Source of the DNA: a bacterium C-53
GTDB lineage: Bacteria > Bacillota > Clostridia > Lachnospirales > Lachnospiraceae
Direction of reading: 5' to 3'
NCBI GenBank assembly: GCA_003612525.1
Contig: RAZD01000002.1
Location: forward strand, 247,001 to 311,000
Length of the DNA stretch: 64,000 nt
In this document: positions 36,281-45,261 of the stretch, in pieces
Layout: every line of letters starts with the position of its first letter
Numbering within the stretch: position 1 is the first letter of the stretch
The notes under the pieces: generated by a model
The model's database searches: none
What the model saw: the letters and a program-made list of their open reading frames with translations, nothing else
Told to the model about the DNA's origin: nothing
Made by a program: the position numbers and the translations under genes

Positions 36281-36298
36281 GTCTTTCCTCCATACTGC

Positions 36299-36351
36299 CT
36301 GCCCGGTGTGAAACACAGAACGTTCCCGCAAAGCGCCCTCCGTGCGGGCAG
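36299..36351 (-). repeat. Leader of the PFL gene with alternative pairings
   Basis: CGGGCAG (plus strand 36345-36351) can pair with CTGCCCG (36299-36305), or its core CCCGCA/TGCGGG (36325-36330 with 36343-36348) can form a local hairpin; the two exclude each other. A 16-mer at 36306-36321 is identical to 2939-2954. The element lies between the ACT and PFL genes, in front of GGAGG. Confidence 0.55.
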
Positions 36352-36366
36352 AAACTTCTTTCCACC

Positions 36367-36639
36367 TTAGATTCTGTGCATCATATCAAATATGTCTTCC
36401 CTCTGACACCGGATTACCACGCCGATCTCCTCGCCGATCTGTTCCAGTTCATGCGCCACATCGCCAAACACTTTCGTGGAACCTTCCCTGTCCACTATCA
36501 TCATCATATTAAAATATCCCTGTACAATCGTCTGAGAGATGTCAAGAATATTAATCTGGTTACTGGCAAGGTATGTACATACCTTTGCAATGATGCCTAC
36601 GGTGTCCTTCCCTACCACGGTTATAATTGTCTTTTTCAT
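36367..36639 (-). CDS. ACT domain protein (UPF0237)
   Basis: ACT-domain protein of 90 residues ([32 protein letters not shown]), a possible amino-acid-sensing regulator. It pairs with the PFL/UPF0210 gene downstream, the usual arrangement; the ligand is unknown. I start at MKKTI (36639) with AGGAGG 5 nt upstream; the longer frame overlaps the preceding metallohydrolase gene. Confidence 0.88.
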   Translation of the reverse strand: MKKTIITVVGKDTVGIIAKVCTYLASNQINILDISQTIVQGYFNMMMIVDREGSTKVFGDVAHELEQIGEEIGVVIRCQREDIFDMMHRI

Positions 36640-36655
36640 AATTTCCTCCTGTTTT

Positions 36656-37453
36656 TTATACTGCAATCAACTCCGAACGCTCACTTCTCTTTGCGACAGA
36701 TACCGGAAAATCATTGAATTTATACTGTGTGTCTCCCATTGTGATTTCCATGCGCACAGTCTCATAAGCAAGTTCCGCAAGGTTGTTCTCCGCACTCAGA
36801 TGTCCAAGTACAATATGTTTCAATTTATCATGAAGAAGCCTGCATAAAAGCCTTCCGGATGATTCGTTCGACAGATGGCCTCTGTCGCCTAAAATTCTCT
36901 GTTTCAGATAATACGGGTATCTTCCCACCTGAAGCATGTTGATGTCATGATTCGCCTCCAGAAAAAGCACATTGCAGTCTTTCAGGCCATCAATGATATA
37001 ATCATCATATTTTCCAAGATCAGTCATAACCGCTGCCGACTTTCCCTCTCTAAAGAAGCGGTATGCAACAGGCTGCGCTGCATCATGCGAAACACGGATT
37101 GGATTTATGGTCAGACCGCCAATCTGAAATGCCTCATCCTCGTGTACGATACAGAAAAGCTCCGTCGGAATCTCCCCCACCGACTTTGTACGGAGAATCC
37201 CGTCGATTGTTCCCTCCGTCGCATAAATCGGAAGGCCATACCTCCTGGCAAGCACGCCAAGCCCTCCTATATGGTCAATATGCTCATGCGTGATTAGTAT
37301 TCCGTCCATCTCCGAAGTTTTAAGACCGATTCCGTTCAGTCCGGCCTCAACTTTCTTTCCACTGATACCGGCATCGATAATGATATGTGTATCGTGATCT
37401 CCGACATAAATACAATTACCCGAACTGCCGCTTGCAATGCTGCAAAGATTCAT
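36656..37453 (-). CDS. MBL-fold metallohydrolase, WalJ/YycJ-like
   Basis: Cytosolic metallo-beta-lactamase-fold protein of 265 residues. Metal motif THEHIDH (HxHxDH), a later His in RVSHDA, and the C-terminal GHLSAENN. It resembles WalJ/YycJ, proposed to act in cell-division and DNA-replication coupling as a 5'-3' exonuclease. It is not next to walRK here. GGAG precedes the ATG by 11 nt. Confidence 0.85.
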   Translation of the reverse strand: MNLCSIASGSSGNCIYVGDHDTHIIIDAGISGKKVEAGLNGIGLKTSEMDGILITHEHIDHIGGLGVLARRYGLPIYATEGTIDGILRTKSVGEIPTELFCIVHEDEAFQIGGLTINPIRVSHDAAQPVAYRFFREGKSAAVMTDLGKYDDYIIDGLKDCNVLFLEANHDINMLQVGRYPYYLKQRILGDRGHLSNESSGRLLCRLLHDKLKHIVLGHLSAENNLAELAYETVRMEITMGDTQYKFNDFPVSVAKRSERSELIAV

Positions 37454-37473
37454 TTTTATTTAATCTCCATTTC

Positions 37474-39585
37474 TTATTTTACCCAATAGATCTCCAACAC
37501 GTCTCCATTGCCAATCGGCTGTGAATATACCGCCTTTTCTCCATTTAAGACAGCCGCAACGCTCTTTCCATGCGGAGTGGAACGGTCGAAATCAATATGA
37601 TCAAATACATCGACAAAAATATAATCCTTCCTGCCGCTTAAAGTAACCGGACTTCCATTTACCAGAACGGTAATTGTCGTTGTGACAGGTTCCTCTTTTT
37701 TCTCTTCCTGCTTTTTCACCTGGACCGGTTCCTCATCCTCCGGCAGATCATCATATTTTAATGGCTCCTCCGGCACACTTTCCCTGTCCATCTCCACATC
37801 CGAGATGCGGACATCTTCCATTGTCCATAAAACGGAAAAATTCTCATATACGCGCTCGTCCAGTGAAGCGCGCTTATTATTTACATAAATATTCATTTCC
37901 GGATTTAAAATCACATCCATAAATTCCGCAATCTGGCGCACGGTATAAAAGCTCAACATCCGGATATCATCCTGGTCCTGAATATCATAGTACCCTGACT
38001 GAAGCTGGCCGTTTACCTCCGCAAATTTTGGCAGCACAATTTTTTTATCATTTACCATAACCGTAATTGCACTGTCGTATTCCGGAAGCCTGTTAATTTC
38101 CAGAGAAGCGGCCGCACCTGCCGTCGAGGGCCTCGCAATAATCTTGTCCCCGGCCTGAATAGGCGTATTGATTCCTGCAATCTCACCATTTAAGGTAATC
38201 ACTGCCGCCTCACCTAATTCGCCTCGGTGCATCTTCCGCTTTCCGTTAATCGTGTAATTCAGGCTTGCTCCACGCTTTGGAAACAGATCTTCGTTCGAAA
38301 AGCCTGCCTGCATTGCCGCATCCACAATAGCAAGCTTACTGTTATCGTAAAGTTTTACCTGCTCTCTGTTGAAACTTACAAAGATAAAATTATTCTTCTG
38401 ATCATAGAAATTAAGGCAGATTCCAATCGGTGTTACAAGAAGTGAATCTTTCTTCACATTGGGAATCTGGAAATCCACATCTTTCAAAACCTCTTCGCCC
38501 CGAAGCGCAACACGCGCCCCCTGTATCCCGAGTTCTTTTGCCAGAGCATCCGTGAATCCCGGTATCTTCCCGCCGCCGCCGACTACAAATACGGCGCTCA
38601 CAGGCTTATCTCCATTTAGCTCCTTAATTTTATTGGAAATCTCCTTTGTCATTCCCGCTACCACCGGAGCCGCTATCTTGGCAACGGCTGTCGGCGTAAT
38701 CGTCTGCTGTATCCCTATAATGTCTTTATACTTAATAACCGTCTTCTTTGAGACACCAATCTTGATCTTCTCCGCTTCCTGAAAGTCAACGAGGCACTCT
38801 TTTGCAATCGCTTCCGTAATCTCATCCCCGGCGCTTGGAATCATACCATAAGCGACAATGCTTCCGTCGCGCGTAATGGATATATCGCTTGTGCCGGCGC
38901 CTACATCAACAAGCGCAATATTCAGCATACGGTACATCTGCGGAATCGCCACCTGAATCGCGGCGATAGGCTCAAGCGTAAGATTCGCCACATGAAGGCC
39001 GGCAAGCTGAACCGCACGGTATAGTCCGTCCACAACCTCGTCCGGCAGGAAGGTTGCTATAAGCTCAGCTCCGATCGTCCTCGCCTTGTGATCCTCAAGA
39101 TTCCCAATCGGATAACCATTCAGATAATATCTTACCACACTGTAACCGACACAATAAAATTTAATCTTCGTATCGTTTTTCTCCTGAAACTCCTCATAGG
39201 CCTTCTCCATTCCCGCAAGGTCAAGCGAATAAATCATTTCAGACGTTACAACAGACTCTGTTTCAAGTTCTCTTTCGATTGATGTCGTCGTCGTCTGAAG
39301 CACGCGGCCCGCCGCAGCAATACACACTTCCTTGAGTTTCCGGTCAAAGAGTTGTTTTTCAAGATCTTCCTTCACTTCTTTAATGGTCTGCCCTACCTGG
39401 GCGATATCATGAATCTGTCCGTCAAGCATTGCGCGCGTCTCATGTTCCTTTACCTTCTGTGCCACCACATGAAAGATATCCCCATCATAATAACCGACTG
39501 TCCCGACAATACTTCTCGTCCCGATATCAAGTCCGAATACAAGCTGACCCGGATATTTCGTTATTTCCGCCAAGTCCGTAATCAC
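37474..39585 (-). CDS. Cell division FtsA-like ATPase, long clostridial form
   Basis: Actin-fold ATPase of about 700 residues: N-terminal FGLDIGTRSIVGTVGY (phosphate 1), DVGAGTSDISITRDG (phosphate 2), VVGGGGKIPGF (adenosine motif). The C-terminal half beyond about 420 is additional and includes a charged Glu/Lys/Val stretch near 630-650, and a beta-grasp-like end. It is far longer than standard FtsA (about 410-420). Start uncertain: GTG at 39585 is too close to GGAAAGG; a TTG at 39573 has 13 nt. Confidence 0.8.
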   Translation of the reverse strand: MITDLAEITKYPGQLVFGLDIGTRSIVGTVGYYDGDIFHVVAQKVKEHETRAMLDGQIHDIAQVGQTIKEVKEDLEKQLFDRKLKEVCIAAAGRVLQTTTTSIERELETESVVTSEMIYSLDLAGMEKAYEEFQEKNDTKIKFYCVGYSVVRYYLNGYPIGNLEDHKARTIGAELIATFLPDEVVDGLYRAVQLAGLHVANLTLEPIAAIQVAIPQMYRMLNIALVDVGAGTSDISITRDGSIVAYGMIPSAGDEITEAIAKECLVDFQEAEKIKIGVSKKTVIKYKDIIGIQQTITPTAVAKIAAPVVAGMTKEISNKIKELNGDKPVSAVFVVGGGGKIPGFTDALAKELGIQGARVALRGEEVLKDVDFQIPNVKKDSLLVTPIGICLNFYDQKNNFIFVSFNREQVKLYDNSKLAIVDAAMQAGFSNEDLFPKRGASLNYTINGKRKMHRGELGEAAVITLNGEIAGINTPIQAGDKIIARPSTAGAAASLEINRLPEYDSAITVMVNDKKIVLPKFAEVNGQLQSGYYDIQDQDDIRMLSFYTVRQIAEFMDVILNPEMNIYVNNKRASLDERVYENFSVLWTMEDVRISDVEMDRESVPEEPLKYDDLPEDEEPVQVKKQEEKKEEPVTTTITVLVNGSPVTLSGRKDYIFVDVFDHIDFDRSTPHGKSVAAVLNGEKAVYSQPIGNGDVLEIYWVK

Positions 39586-39600
39586 ACCTTTCCTACATTA

Positions 39601-40191
39601 TCACACTTTCAGACAGGAATCAATCTGCGTCCTGGTACACGCTCTGTCCCCGCTGTTGTCAATCGTCCGCCCGCAGTATTTCTCAAATTCTTCCCTGCAC
39701 CGCTGATGACTCATAATCTGCTTGATTTTCTCATCACTGTATCCCCTCGACACTTTCAGGCGCACCCGCCTTATTTCATCGTCTGCATGGATATACCAGA
39801 GTTCATCACAGATTTTATCATATCCTTCTTCAATAAGCAAAGCCGCTTCCACAAAAAAATAATCGACAAGCCCTTTTCGGCGCTCTTCCTCTATTTCATT
39901 TAGAATATACGTCTTCACTGCCGGATGAATAATTGCATTTACTTTCCGCAAAAGTTCCTGATCCGAGAATATTTTATCCGCCATCTTCCGGCGGTCAATC
40001 GTTCCGTCCTCTTTCAGAACTTCGACTCCCAACAGCTCCGTAACCGCTTCATAACAGGCCTCTCCCGGCTCCTTTACCCTGTTTCCAACATCATCGCTGT
40101 AGATAATCCGGCATCTGCACATTTGCCCGATCATGCAGAGCACTTCCGATTTCCCGGCGCCCACTCCACCGGTAATACCTATTACTTTCAT
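39601..40191 (-). CDS. coaE: Dephospho-CoA kinase
   Basis: Last step of coenzyme A synthesis. Product 196 residues with P-loop GITGGVGAGKSEVL and the catalytic Asp in YSDDVG; later features IHPAVK and LLIEEG are in place. It follows polA by 15 nt, the common polA-coaE arrangement. Confidence 0.96.
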   Translation of the reverse strand: MKVIGITGGVGAGKSEVLCMIGQMCRCRIIYSDDVGNRVKEPGEACYEAVTELLGVEVLKEDGTIDRRKMADKIFSDQELLRKVNAIIHPAVKTYILNEIEEERRKGLVDYFFVEAALLIEEGYDKICDELWYIHADDEIRRVRLKVSRGYSDEKIKQIMSHQRCREEFEKYCGRTIDNSGDRACTRTQIDSCLKV

Positions 40192-40206
40192 TTCATCAAC
40201 CCTGTT

Positions 40207-42855
40207 TTAATGGCTTTCATACCAGTTTTTTCCCGAATGAACATCAATTTCAAGGCGCACGGACAGGCTGGCCGCCTCCATCATCTCTGCCTTCACAATC
40301 TCCTTCACGCGTTCTTCCTCATCAAGCGGCGCTTCGATCAGCACCTCATCATGCACCTGCAAAATCAGCTTCGACCTCATATGATTGCGTTTCAAAGCCT
40401 CTTCAATGTGAATCATCGCAAGCTTCATAATATCTGCCGCCGTTCCCTGAATCGGTGCATTCATCGCGACACGCTCCCCGAACGAACGCTGCATGAAATT
40501 AGACGATGAAAGTTCCGGCACAGGTCTTCTGCGCCCGTATAACGTCGTTACATAACCGTCTTTTTTCGCATCGGCAACCAGACGGTCCAGAAAGAGCTTC
40601 ACACCCGGATACGTTTCAAAATATTTTTCAATATATTCCGCCGCTTCCTTTCTCGTTATACTCAAGTCCTGGCTCAGTCCGAACGAACTGATGCCATACA
40701 CAATACCAAAATTCACGGCCTTCGCATTCCGCCTCTGCAAAGGAGTCACCTCCTCAAACGGAGTGTGAAAAACTTCCGATGCCGTAATCCGGTGAATATC
40801 CTGATCTCTGTTGTACGCCTCGATCAGCCTTTCATCCCCTGACATATGCGCAAGAATCCGAAGTTCAATCTGCGAATAATCGGCGTCAATCAATATATAT
40901 CCTTCTCTCGGCACAAATACCTTGCGTATCTGCCTGCCAAGTTCCATCCGTATCGGAATATTCTGCAGGTTAGGCTCCGTACTGCTGATTCTGCCCGTCG
41001 CCGTAATTGTCTGATTAAAGGTAGAGTGTATTCTGTTTTCCTCTCTAATGCAGGTAAGAAGGCCGTCCGCATATGTTGATTTCAGTTTCGCAAGCCCCCT
41101 GTATTCAAGAATCGAAGCTACAAACGGATAATCCGGCGCCAGTTTTTCCAGAATATCAGCGGCTGTCGAATACCCTGTCTTCGTCTTCTTCCCTCCCGGA
41201 AGTTTCATCTTATCAAAAAGAATCTCTCCGAGCTGTTTGGGAGAATTAATATTAAAATCTTCTCCTGACTGCGCATGTATGGATTCTTCTAATTCCTGAA
41301 TCCGCCCAACCAGCTGTTCTCCATATGCCTGAAGCGCAGAAGGCTCAATCCCGATTCCCTCCCGCTCCATGTGATAAAGACAGTATATAAGAGGCTCCTC
41401 AATCTCTTCAAGAAGCTTTTTCATTCCTGCCTCCCCGATCTTCCGAATCAGAAGCGGGACTGCCCTATAATTGATGTATGCGGCATATCCTGCATATTCC
41501 AGAAATTCATCCGGCTTCTCTTCCTGTGCCGCCGCAAGCGTCATCTTATCAAAAAGTTCCTTCTGTCCGCGTACAATAAGCTCAAGATGTTCGCCCGCAA
41601 TGTCTTCCAGATCATAATCATTCTTCAGCGGATTCAGAAGATATGCCATCAACTGCGTATCGTGTATTTTGACGTAAAAATCATCCGAAAACCATTTAAG
41701 CTGTCCTTTCAGATAAAACGTCCCGCACACCGCTTTTGTCCCTGTAAGCAGTTCTTCTGTTTTCCCGGCAAGATAACCCGGTGTCTGAAGCCCCTGCGCT
41801 GCAACATAATATAGATCCTCTTCCCCAAATGCAATGGCTACACCCAGAAGCTCCTGCTCCCCAATCATCTGGATTCCTATTGTTTCAGCCGCTTTTGCCT
41901 TTTCAAACACCTCTTCTGCCTCTGTCAGCTCAGAAATCCTTCGAAACTGCTGTTTCTGTGTCTTCTGGGGCAGATCTTCCTTCTCAAAACGGGACATCAT
42001 GTTCTTAAATCCAAGACGTTTCATATACGCATACGCTTCTTTTGTATACAGATTCCCGATTGCGGCATCCGTAAGGTCGTACGCAATTTCACCGTCGGTA
42101 TTTATCGTAGCAAGTTTCTTGCTTAATACCGCCAGATCAAAATGTTCCGTCAGGGTTTCCCTGATGCTTTTCTTCTTAATCTCATCTATATGCTCTTTCA
42201 GATTCTCAATCGTTCCATATTCCACAATTAAAGACGTCGCTGTCTTCTCGCCAACCTTTGGCACTCCCGGAATGTTGTCGGAGGCATCTCCCATCAGTGC
42301 CTTCAGTTCAATAATCTGCGGCGGCGTCACCTGGTATTTGGCAAGCACATCTTTTGCATAATAGTCCTCAACTTCCGTCTTTCCCTTTACAGTGCGCGGC
42401 ATGCGAATCTTGATATGTTCCGTCGCAAGCTGTAAGAGATCACGGTCTCCTGACACAATGGTCACCTCAGTGCCTTCTCTTTCCATGCGCTTTGCAATGG
42501 TTCCGAGAATATCATCGGCTTCCAGTCCTTCTTTCTGCACAATCGGCACATCCATCGCCGCGAGGAGTTCCTTCATAACCGGAATCTGCTCTCTGAGTTC
42601 TTCCGGCATAGGCTTTCTTGTCCCCTTATATTCCTGATACATCTCGTGACGGAAAGTCGGCGCACTCAGATCAAATGCAACCGTAAGATAATCCGCCTGT
42701 TCATCTTCCAGCACACGAAACATAATATTTAAAAATCCATAGATCGCATTCGTATGGAATCCTTCCGCATTTGTAAGATTCGGCACACCATAAAACGCAC
42801 GGTTCATAATGCTGTGGCCGTCAATCAATACCAGTCTTTTTTCCTTCTTATTCAT
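40207..42855 (-). CDS. polA: DNA polymerase I
   Basis: Repair and Okazaki-fragment polymerase of 882 residues: 5'-3' exonuclease (about 1-290), a central domain (about 300-470) and a C-terminal polymerase (about 480-882, with DYSQIELRILAHMSGD, RRNAKAVNFGIVYG and VHDEVLIEA). The central domain starts AETIGIQMIG, where active proofreading enzymes have a DxE motif, so the 3'-5' exonuclease is probably vestigial, as in Bacillus. GGAGG precedes the start at 42855. Confidence 0.98.
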   Translation of the reverse strand: MNKKEKRLVLIDGHSIMNRAFYGVPNLTNAEGFHTNAIYGFLNIMFRVLEDEQADYLTVAFDLSAPTFRHEMYQEYKGTRKPMPEELREQIPVMKELLAAMDVPIVQKEGLEADDILGTIAKRMEREGTEVTIVSGDRDLLQLATEHIKIRMPRTVKGKTEVEDYYAKDVLAKYQVTPPQIIELKALMGDASDNIPGVPKVGEKTATSLIVEYGTIENLKEHIDEIKKKSIRETLTEHFDLAVLSKKLATINTDGEIAYDLTDAAIGNLYTKEAYAYMKRLGFKNMMSRFEKEDLPQKTQKQQFRRISELTEAEEVFEKAKAAETIGIQMIGEQELLGVAIAFGEEDLYYVAAQGLQTPGYLAGKTEELLTGTKAVCGTFYLKGQLKWFSDDFYVKIHDTQLMAYLLNPLKNDYDLEDIAGEHLELIVRGQKELFDKMTLAAAQEEKPDEFLEYAGYAAYINYRAVPLLIRKIGEAGMKKLLEEIEEPLIYCLYHMEREGIGIEPSALQAYGEQLVGRIQELEESIHAQSGEDFNINSPKQLGEILFDKMKLPGGKKTKTGYSTAADILEKLAPDYPFVASILEYRGLAKLKSTYADGLLTCIREENRIHSTFNQTITATGRISSTEPNLQNIPIRMELGRQIRKVFVPREGYILIDADYSQIELRILAHMSGDERLIEAYNRDQDIHRITASEVFHTPFEEVTPLQRRNAKAVNFGIVYGISSFGLSQDLSITRKEAAEYIEKYFETYPGVKLFLDRLVADAKKDGYVTTLYGRRRPVPELSSSNFMQRSFGERVAMNAPIQGTAADIMKLAMIHIEEALKRNHMRSKLILQVHDEVLIEAPLDEEERVKEIVKAEMMEAASLSVRLEIDVHSGKNWYESH

Positions 42856-42882
42856 GTCAACCTCCGACGCATTCTGAAACAC

Positions 42883-43203
42883 TCAAAGAAAAAGCAGGAC
42901 ACTGCATACCGTAACAAACAATCCCGCCACCATTTCCACAAAATAAATCCCAAGCTGCACTTTCCGAATCAGATATGCAACTCTCTTTGAATGTCTGATG
43001 CGCTCTTTCAATTCCCCGGAAAGATCAAAACGCTCTCCTCTTTCAAGACTTTGCAGTCCTTCTTTTATCAGAAAACGGATTTCAAGTTCATCCCTGCATT
43101 CTTTACAGTGGTCAATATGTCCAATAAAATCACAAAGATAATCATTATCCATCTCATGGTCAATATATGGTTGAATCAGCGATTCTATCTCCTTACAGTC
43201 CAT
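42883..43203 (-). CDS. Zinc-finger (zf-HC2-like) single-TM protein, anti-sigma-like
   Basis: Protein of 106 residues. The N-terminal zf-HC2 pattern has His then Cys-x2-Cys (HIDHCKECRDEL), and a C-terminal TM (about 82-105) places it in the membrane. Such proteins are usually anti-sigma factors, but no sigma factor is adjacent. It is the first gene of the polA-coaE run (27 nt gap). GGGAGGGG lies before the start. A sigma-like or regulator partner elsewhere is likely but not shown. Confidence 0.75.
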   Translation of the reverse strand: MDCKEIESLIQPYIDHEMDNDYLCDFIGHIDHCKECRDELEIRFLIKEGLQSLERGERFDLSGELKERIRHSKRVAYLIRKVQLGIYFVEMVAGLFVTVCSVLLFL

Positions 43204-43298
43204 AAGAATCCCCTCCCGTTTTCCAAAAGAATCCTTTTCAGTCCTTTTATACTATACACTAATTCCTTTTATTTTAAAAGTTATTTGCACTATTTTCC

Positions 43299-43326
43299 TT
43301 GCAAACATCCTGTTTTTCAGTATAAT
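43299..43326 (+). promoter_or_regulatory. Promoter for the ABC-F gene
   Basis: TTGCAA (43299-43304), 16 nt, TATAAT (43321-43326). Confidence 0.65.
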
Positions 43327-43330
43327 CAAG

Positions 43331-43370
43331 ATCACGGGCCTGCGATCTTACCGGAATAAAGGCCTGTGAT
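43331..43370 (+). other. Leader hairpin of the ABC-F gene
   Basis: 10-bp stem ATCACGGGCC / GGCCTGTGAT (one G-U) with a 20-nt loop in the 5' leader. No T-run follows. ABC-F genes often carry attenuating leaders; whether this one regulates is not shown. Confidence 0.5.
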
Positions 43371-43400
43371 TGATACATTAAAGAGAGAGGAAATATACAT

Positions 43401-44954
43401 ATGAGTATTTTGAATGTAGAACATCTTTCCCACGGTTTTGGCGACCGCGCCATATTTCAGGACGTTAATTTCCGTCTGCTGAAAGGCGAACATATCGGAC
43501 TGATCGGTGCAAATGGGGAAGGAAAATCCACATTTATGAACATTGTTACCGGAAAGCTGATGCCGGATGAGGGAAAAATTGAATGGGCAAAAAATGTAAA
43601 GACCGGCTACCTTGATCAACATGCGGTTCTGGAAAAAGGCATGACCGTACGCGATGTGCTGAAATCCGCATTTACTGACTTATTCGATCTGGAAGCAAGA
43701 ATGAATGAAGTATGCGACGCGATGGGGATCGCCGATGAAAGCACTCTTATGCGTCTGATGGATGAGCTTGCCGAAATCCAGGATATTCTTTCGCTGCGTG
43801 ATTTTTACACGATTGACGCAAAAGTTGAGGAAGTAGGACACGCTCTCGGACTTACGGAAACAGGACTTGACAAAGACGTAACTGCACTGAGCGGCGGACA
43901 GCGGACAAAAGTGCTTTTAGGAAAACTTCTGCTCTCAAAACCCGATATTCTCCTGTTGGATGAACCTACAAATTATCTGGATGAACAGCATATTGAATGG
44001 TTAAAACGCTATCTGAACGAATATGAAAACGCCTTTATCCTGATTTCTCATGACATACCATTTCTAAACAGCGTGATCAACCTGATTTACCATATGGAGA
44101 ACCAGTCTCTGAACCGTTATGTCGGAGATTACAACAAGTTCATGGAAGTATATGAAATGAAACAGGAACAGCAGAAAGCGGCCTATCGGAGACAGCAGCA
44201 GGAAATCAGTGAACTGGAGGATTTTGTCGCTCGCAATAAAGCGCGCGTTGCCACACGCAATATGGCAATGTCACGTCAGAAGAAGCTGGACAAAATGGAA
44301 AAAATCGAGCTTGCCGGAAAGCGTCCGAAACCGGAATTTCATTTCCGTGAGGCGCGTGTCCCAGGGCGGTATATTTTCGAGACAAAGGATCTCGTCATCG
44401 GTTATACGGACCCCCTGTCCAAACCGCTTACCATCGCGATGGAGCGGAAAGAAAAAATTGCAATGGTCGGCGCAAACGGAATCGGAAAAACCACTCTTTT
44501 AAAGAGTATTCTCGGACTCATTCCACCCCTTTCGGGTACCGTACATCTCGGTGATTACCTTGCTATAGGATATTTTGAGCAGGAATCATCCCCTGATAAT
44601 AAGACGACATGCATTGAAGAAATCTGGGAAGAATTCCCTTCCTATACCCAGTATGAAGTTCGAAGCGCACTGGCAAAATGTGGACTCACCACAAAGCATA
44701 TTGAGAGCCAGGTTCGTGTCCTGAGCGGCGGAGAACAGGCAAAAGTCCGGTTATGCAAAATCATCAACCGTGACACAAATATTCTCCTGCTCGATGAACC
44801 GACCAATCACCTTGATGTCGAAGCGAAGGAAGAATTGAAACGCGCCCTCAAAGAGTACAACGGCAGCATCCTTCTAATCTGTCATGAACCGGAATTCTAC
44901 CATGATATTGTGACAAAAGTGTGGGACTGCTCCGACTGGAGTCTGAAACTGTAA
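43401..44954 (+). CDS. ABC-F family ATP-binding protein
   Basis: Soluble twin-cassette ABC protein of 517 residues without TM segments; ABC-F proteins bind the ribosome E site and relieve stalling, and some give antibiotic protection. Walker A: GANGEGKST (about 36) and GANGIGKTT (about 354). Signatures: LSGGQRTKVLL and LSGGEQAKVRL. Walker B: LLLDEPTNYLDEQH and LLLDEPTNHLD. The linker (about 250-320) is basic and coiled. Resembles the YkpA/YbiT group rather than a specific resistance type. RBS GAGAGGAAA precedes the start. Confidence 0.93.
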   Translation: MSILNVEHLSHGFGDRAIFQDVNFRLLKGEHIGLIGANGEGKSTFMNIVTGKLMPDEGKIEWAKNVKTGYLDQHAVLEKGMTVRDVLKSAFTDLFDLEARMNEVCDAMGIADESTLMRLMDELAEIQDILSLRDFYTIDAKVEEVGHALGLTETGLDKDVTALSGGQRTKVLLGKLLLSKPDILLLDEPTNYLDEQHIEWLKRYLNEYENAFILISHDIPFLNSVINLIYHMENQSLNRYVGDYNKFMEVYEMKQEQQKAAYRRQQQEISELEDFVARNKARVATRNMAMSRQKKLDKMEKIELAGKRPKPEFHFREARVPGRYIFETKDLVIGYTDPLSKPLTIAMERKEKIAMVGANGIGKTTLLKSILGLIPPLSGTVHLGDYLAIGYFEQESSPDNKTTCIEEIWEEFPSYTQYEVRSALAKCGLTTKHIESQVRVLSGGEQAKVRLCKIINRDTNILLLDEPTNHLDVEAKEELKRALKEYNGSILLICHEPEFYHDIVTKVWDCSDWSLKL

Positions 44955-44988
44955 TCTCTGCCTGTCTTTTCATGCACCATTCTAAAAA

Positions 44989-45016
44989 GGCCGGCTGTGT
45001 TTTCACACAGCCGGCC
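44989..45016. terminator. Hairpin after the ABC-F gene
   Basis: Perfect 12-bp stem GGCCGGCTGTGT / ACACAGCCGGCC with a 4-nt loop. The following plus strand is only weakly T-rich, so termination is likely but not certain. Confidence 0.65.
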
Positions 45017-45076
45017 TCTGATATGTTTTCCGCCTCAATATCTATCCGACATAAGAATTATGAATTTTTTATTAAC

Positions 45077-45149
45077 ACTACTGCGGTAGTATTGACAACC
45101 CGATCAGAACGGTGTAATGTATAACTATGTAGAAACTACTGCGGTCTTA
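45077..45149 (+). promoter_or_regulatory. blaI promoter with two BlaI-type operator sites
   Basis: TTGACA (45092-45097), 17 nt, TAATGT (45115-45120). Operator 1 at 45077-45093 (ACTACTGCGGTAGTATT, an inverted repeat) overlaps the -35 box; a partial site ACTACTGCGGTCTTA lies at 45135-45149, after the -10. Both share the core TACTGCGGT with a third site in blaR1, and the ACTAC/GTAGT half-sites match BlaI/MecI operators. Confidence 0.75.
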
Positions 45150-45163
45150 TGAAAAGGAAGATA

Positions 45164-45248
45164 AGATTGAAAATTATAAAATTTTCAATCTGCAAGTTTG
45201 TGTCTGCGCGGCATCCACAAACTTGATATGCCCAAAAAGCCGCGCAGA
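45164..45248 (+). repeat. Structured leader element upstream of blaI (perfect hairpin plus interleaved stems)
   Basis: Best copy of the leader family. A perfect 12-bp hairpin AGATTGAAAATT / AATTTTCAATCT (45164-45175, 45180-45191), then S1 CAAGTTTGTG (45193-45202), S2 TCTGCGCGGC (45203-45212), S1' CACAAACTTG (45216-45225), S2' GCCGCGCAGA (45239-45248). Both 10-bp stems are perfect but interleave. The GAGG ribosome-binding site follows 4 nt after S2'. Confidence 0.85.
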
Positions 45249-45261
45249 AATGAGGATAAAA

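Noticed and set aside
45164..45248. Leader before blaI as an insertion-sequence end
   Set aside because: No transposase gene, target-site duplication or matching far end is visible, and the related copies lie in gaps upstream of other genes in fixed orientation.
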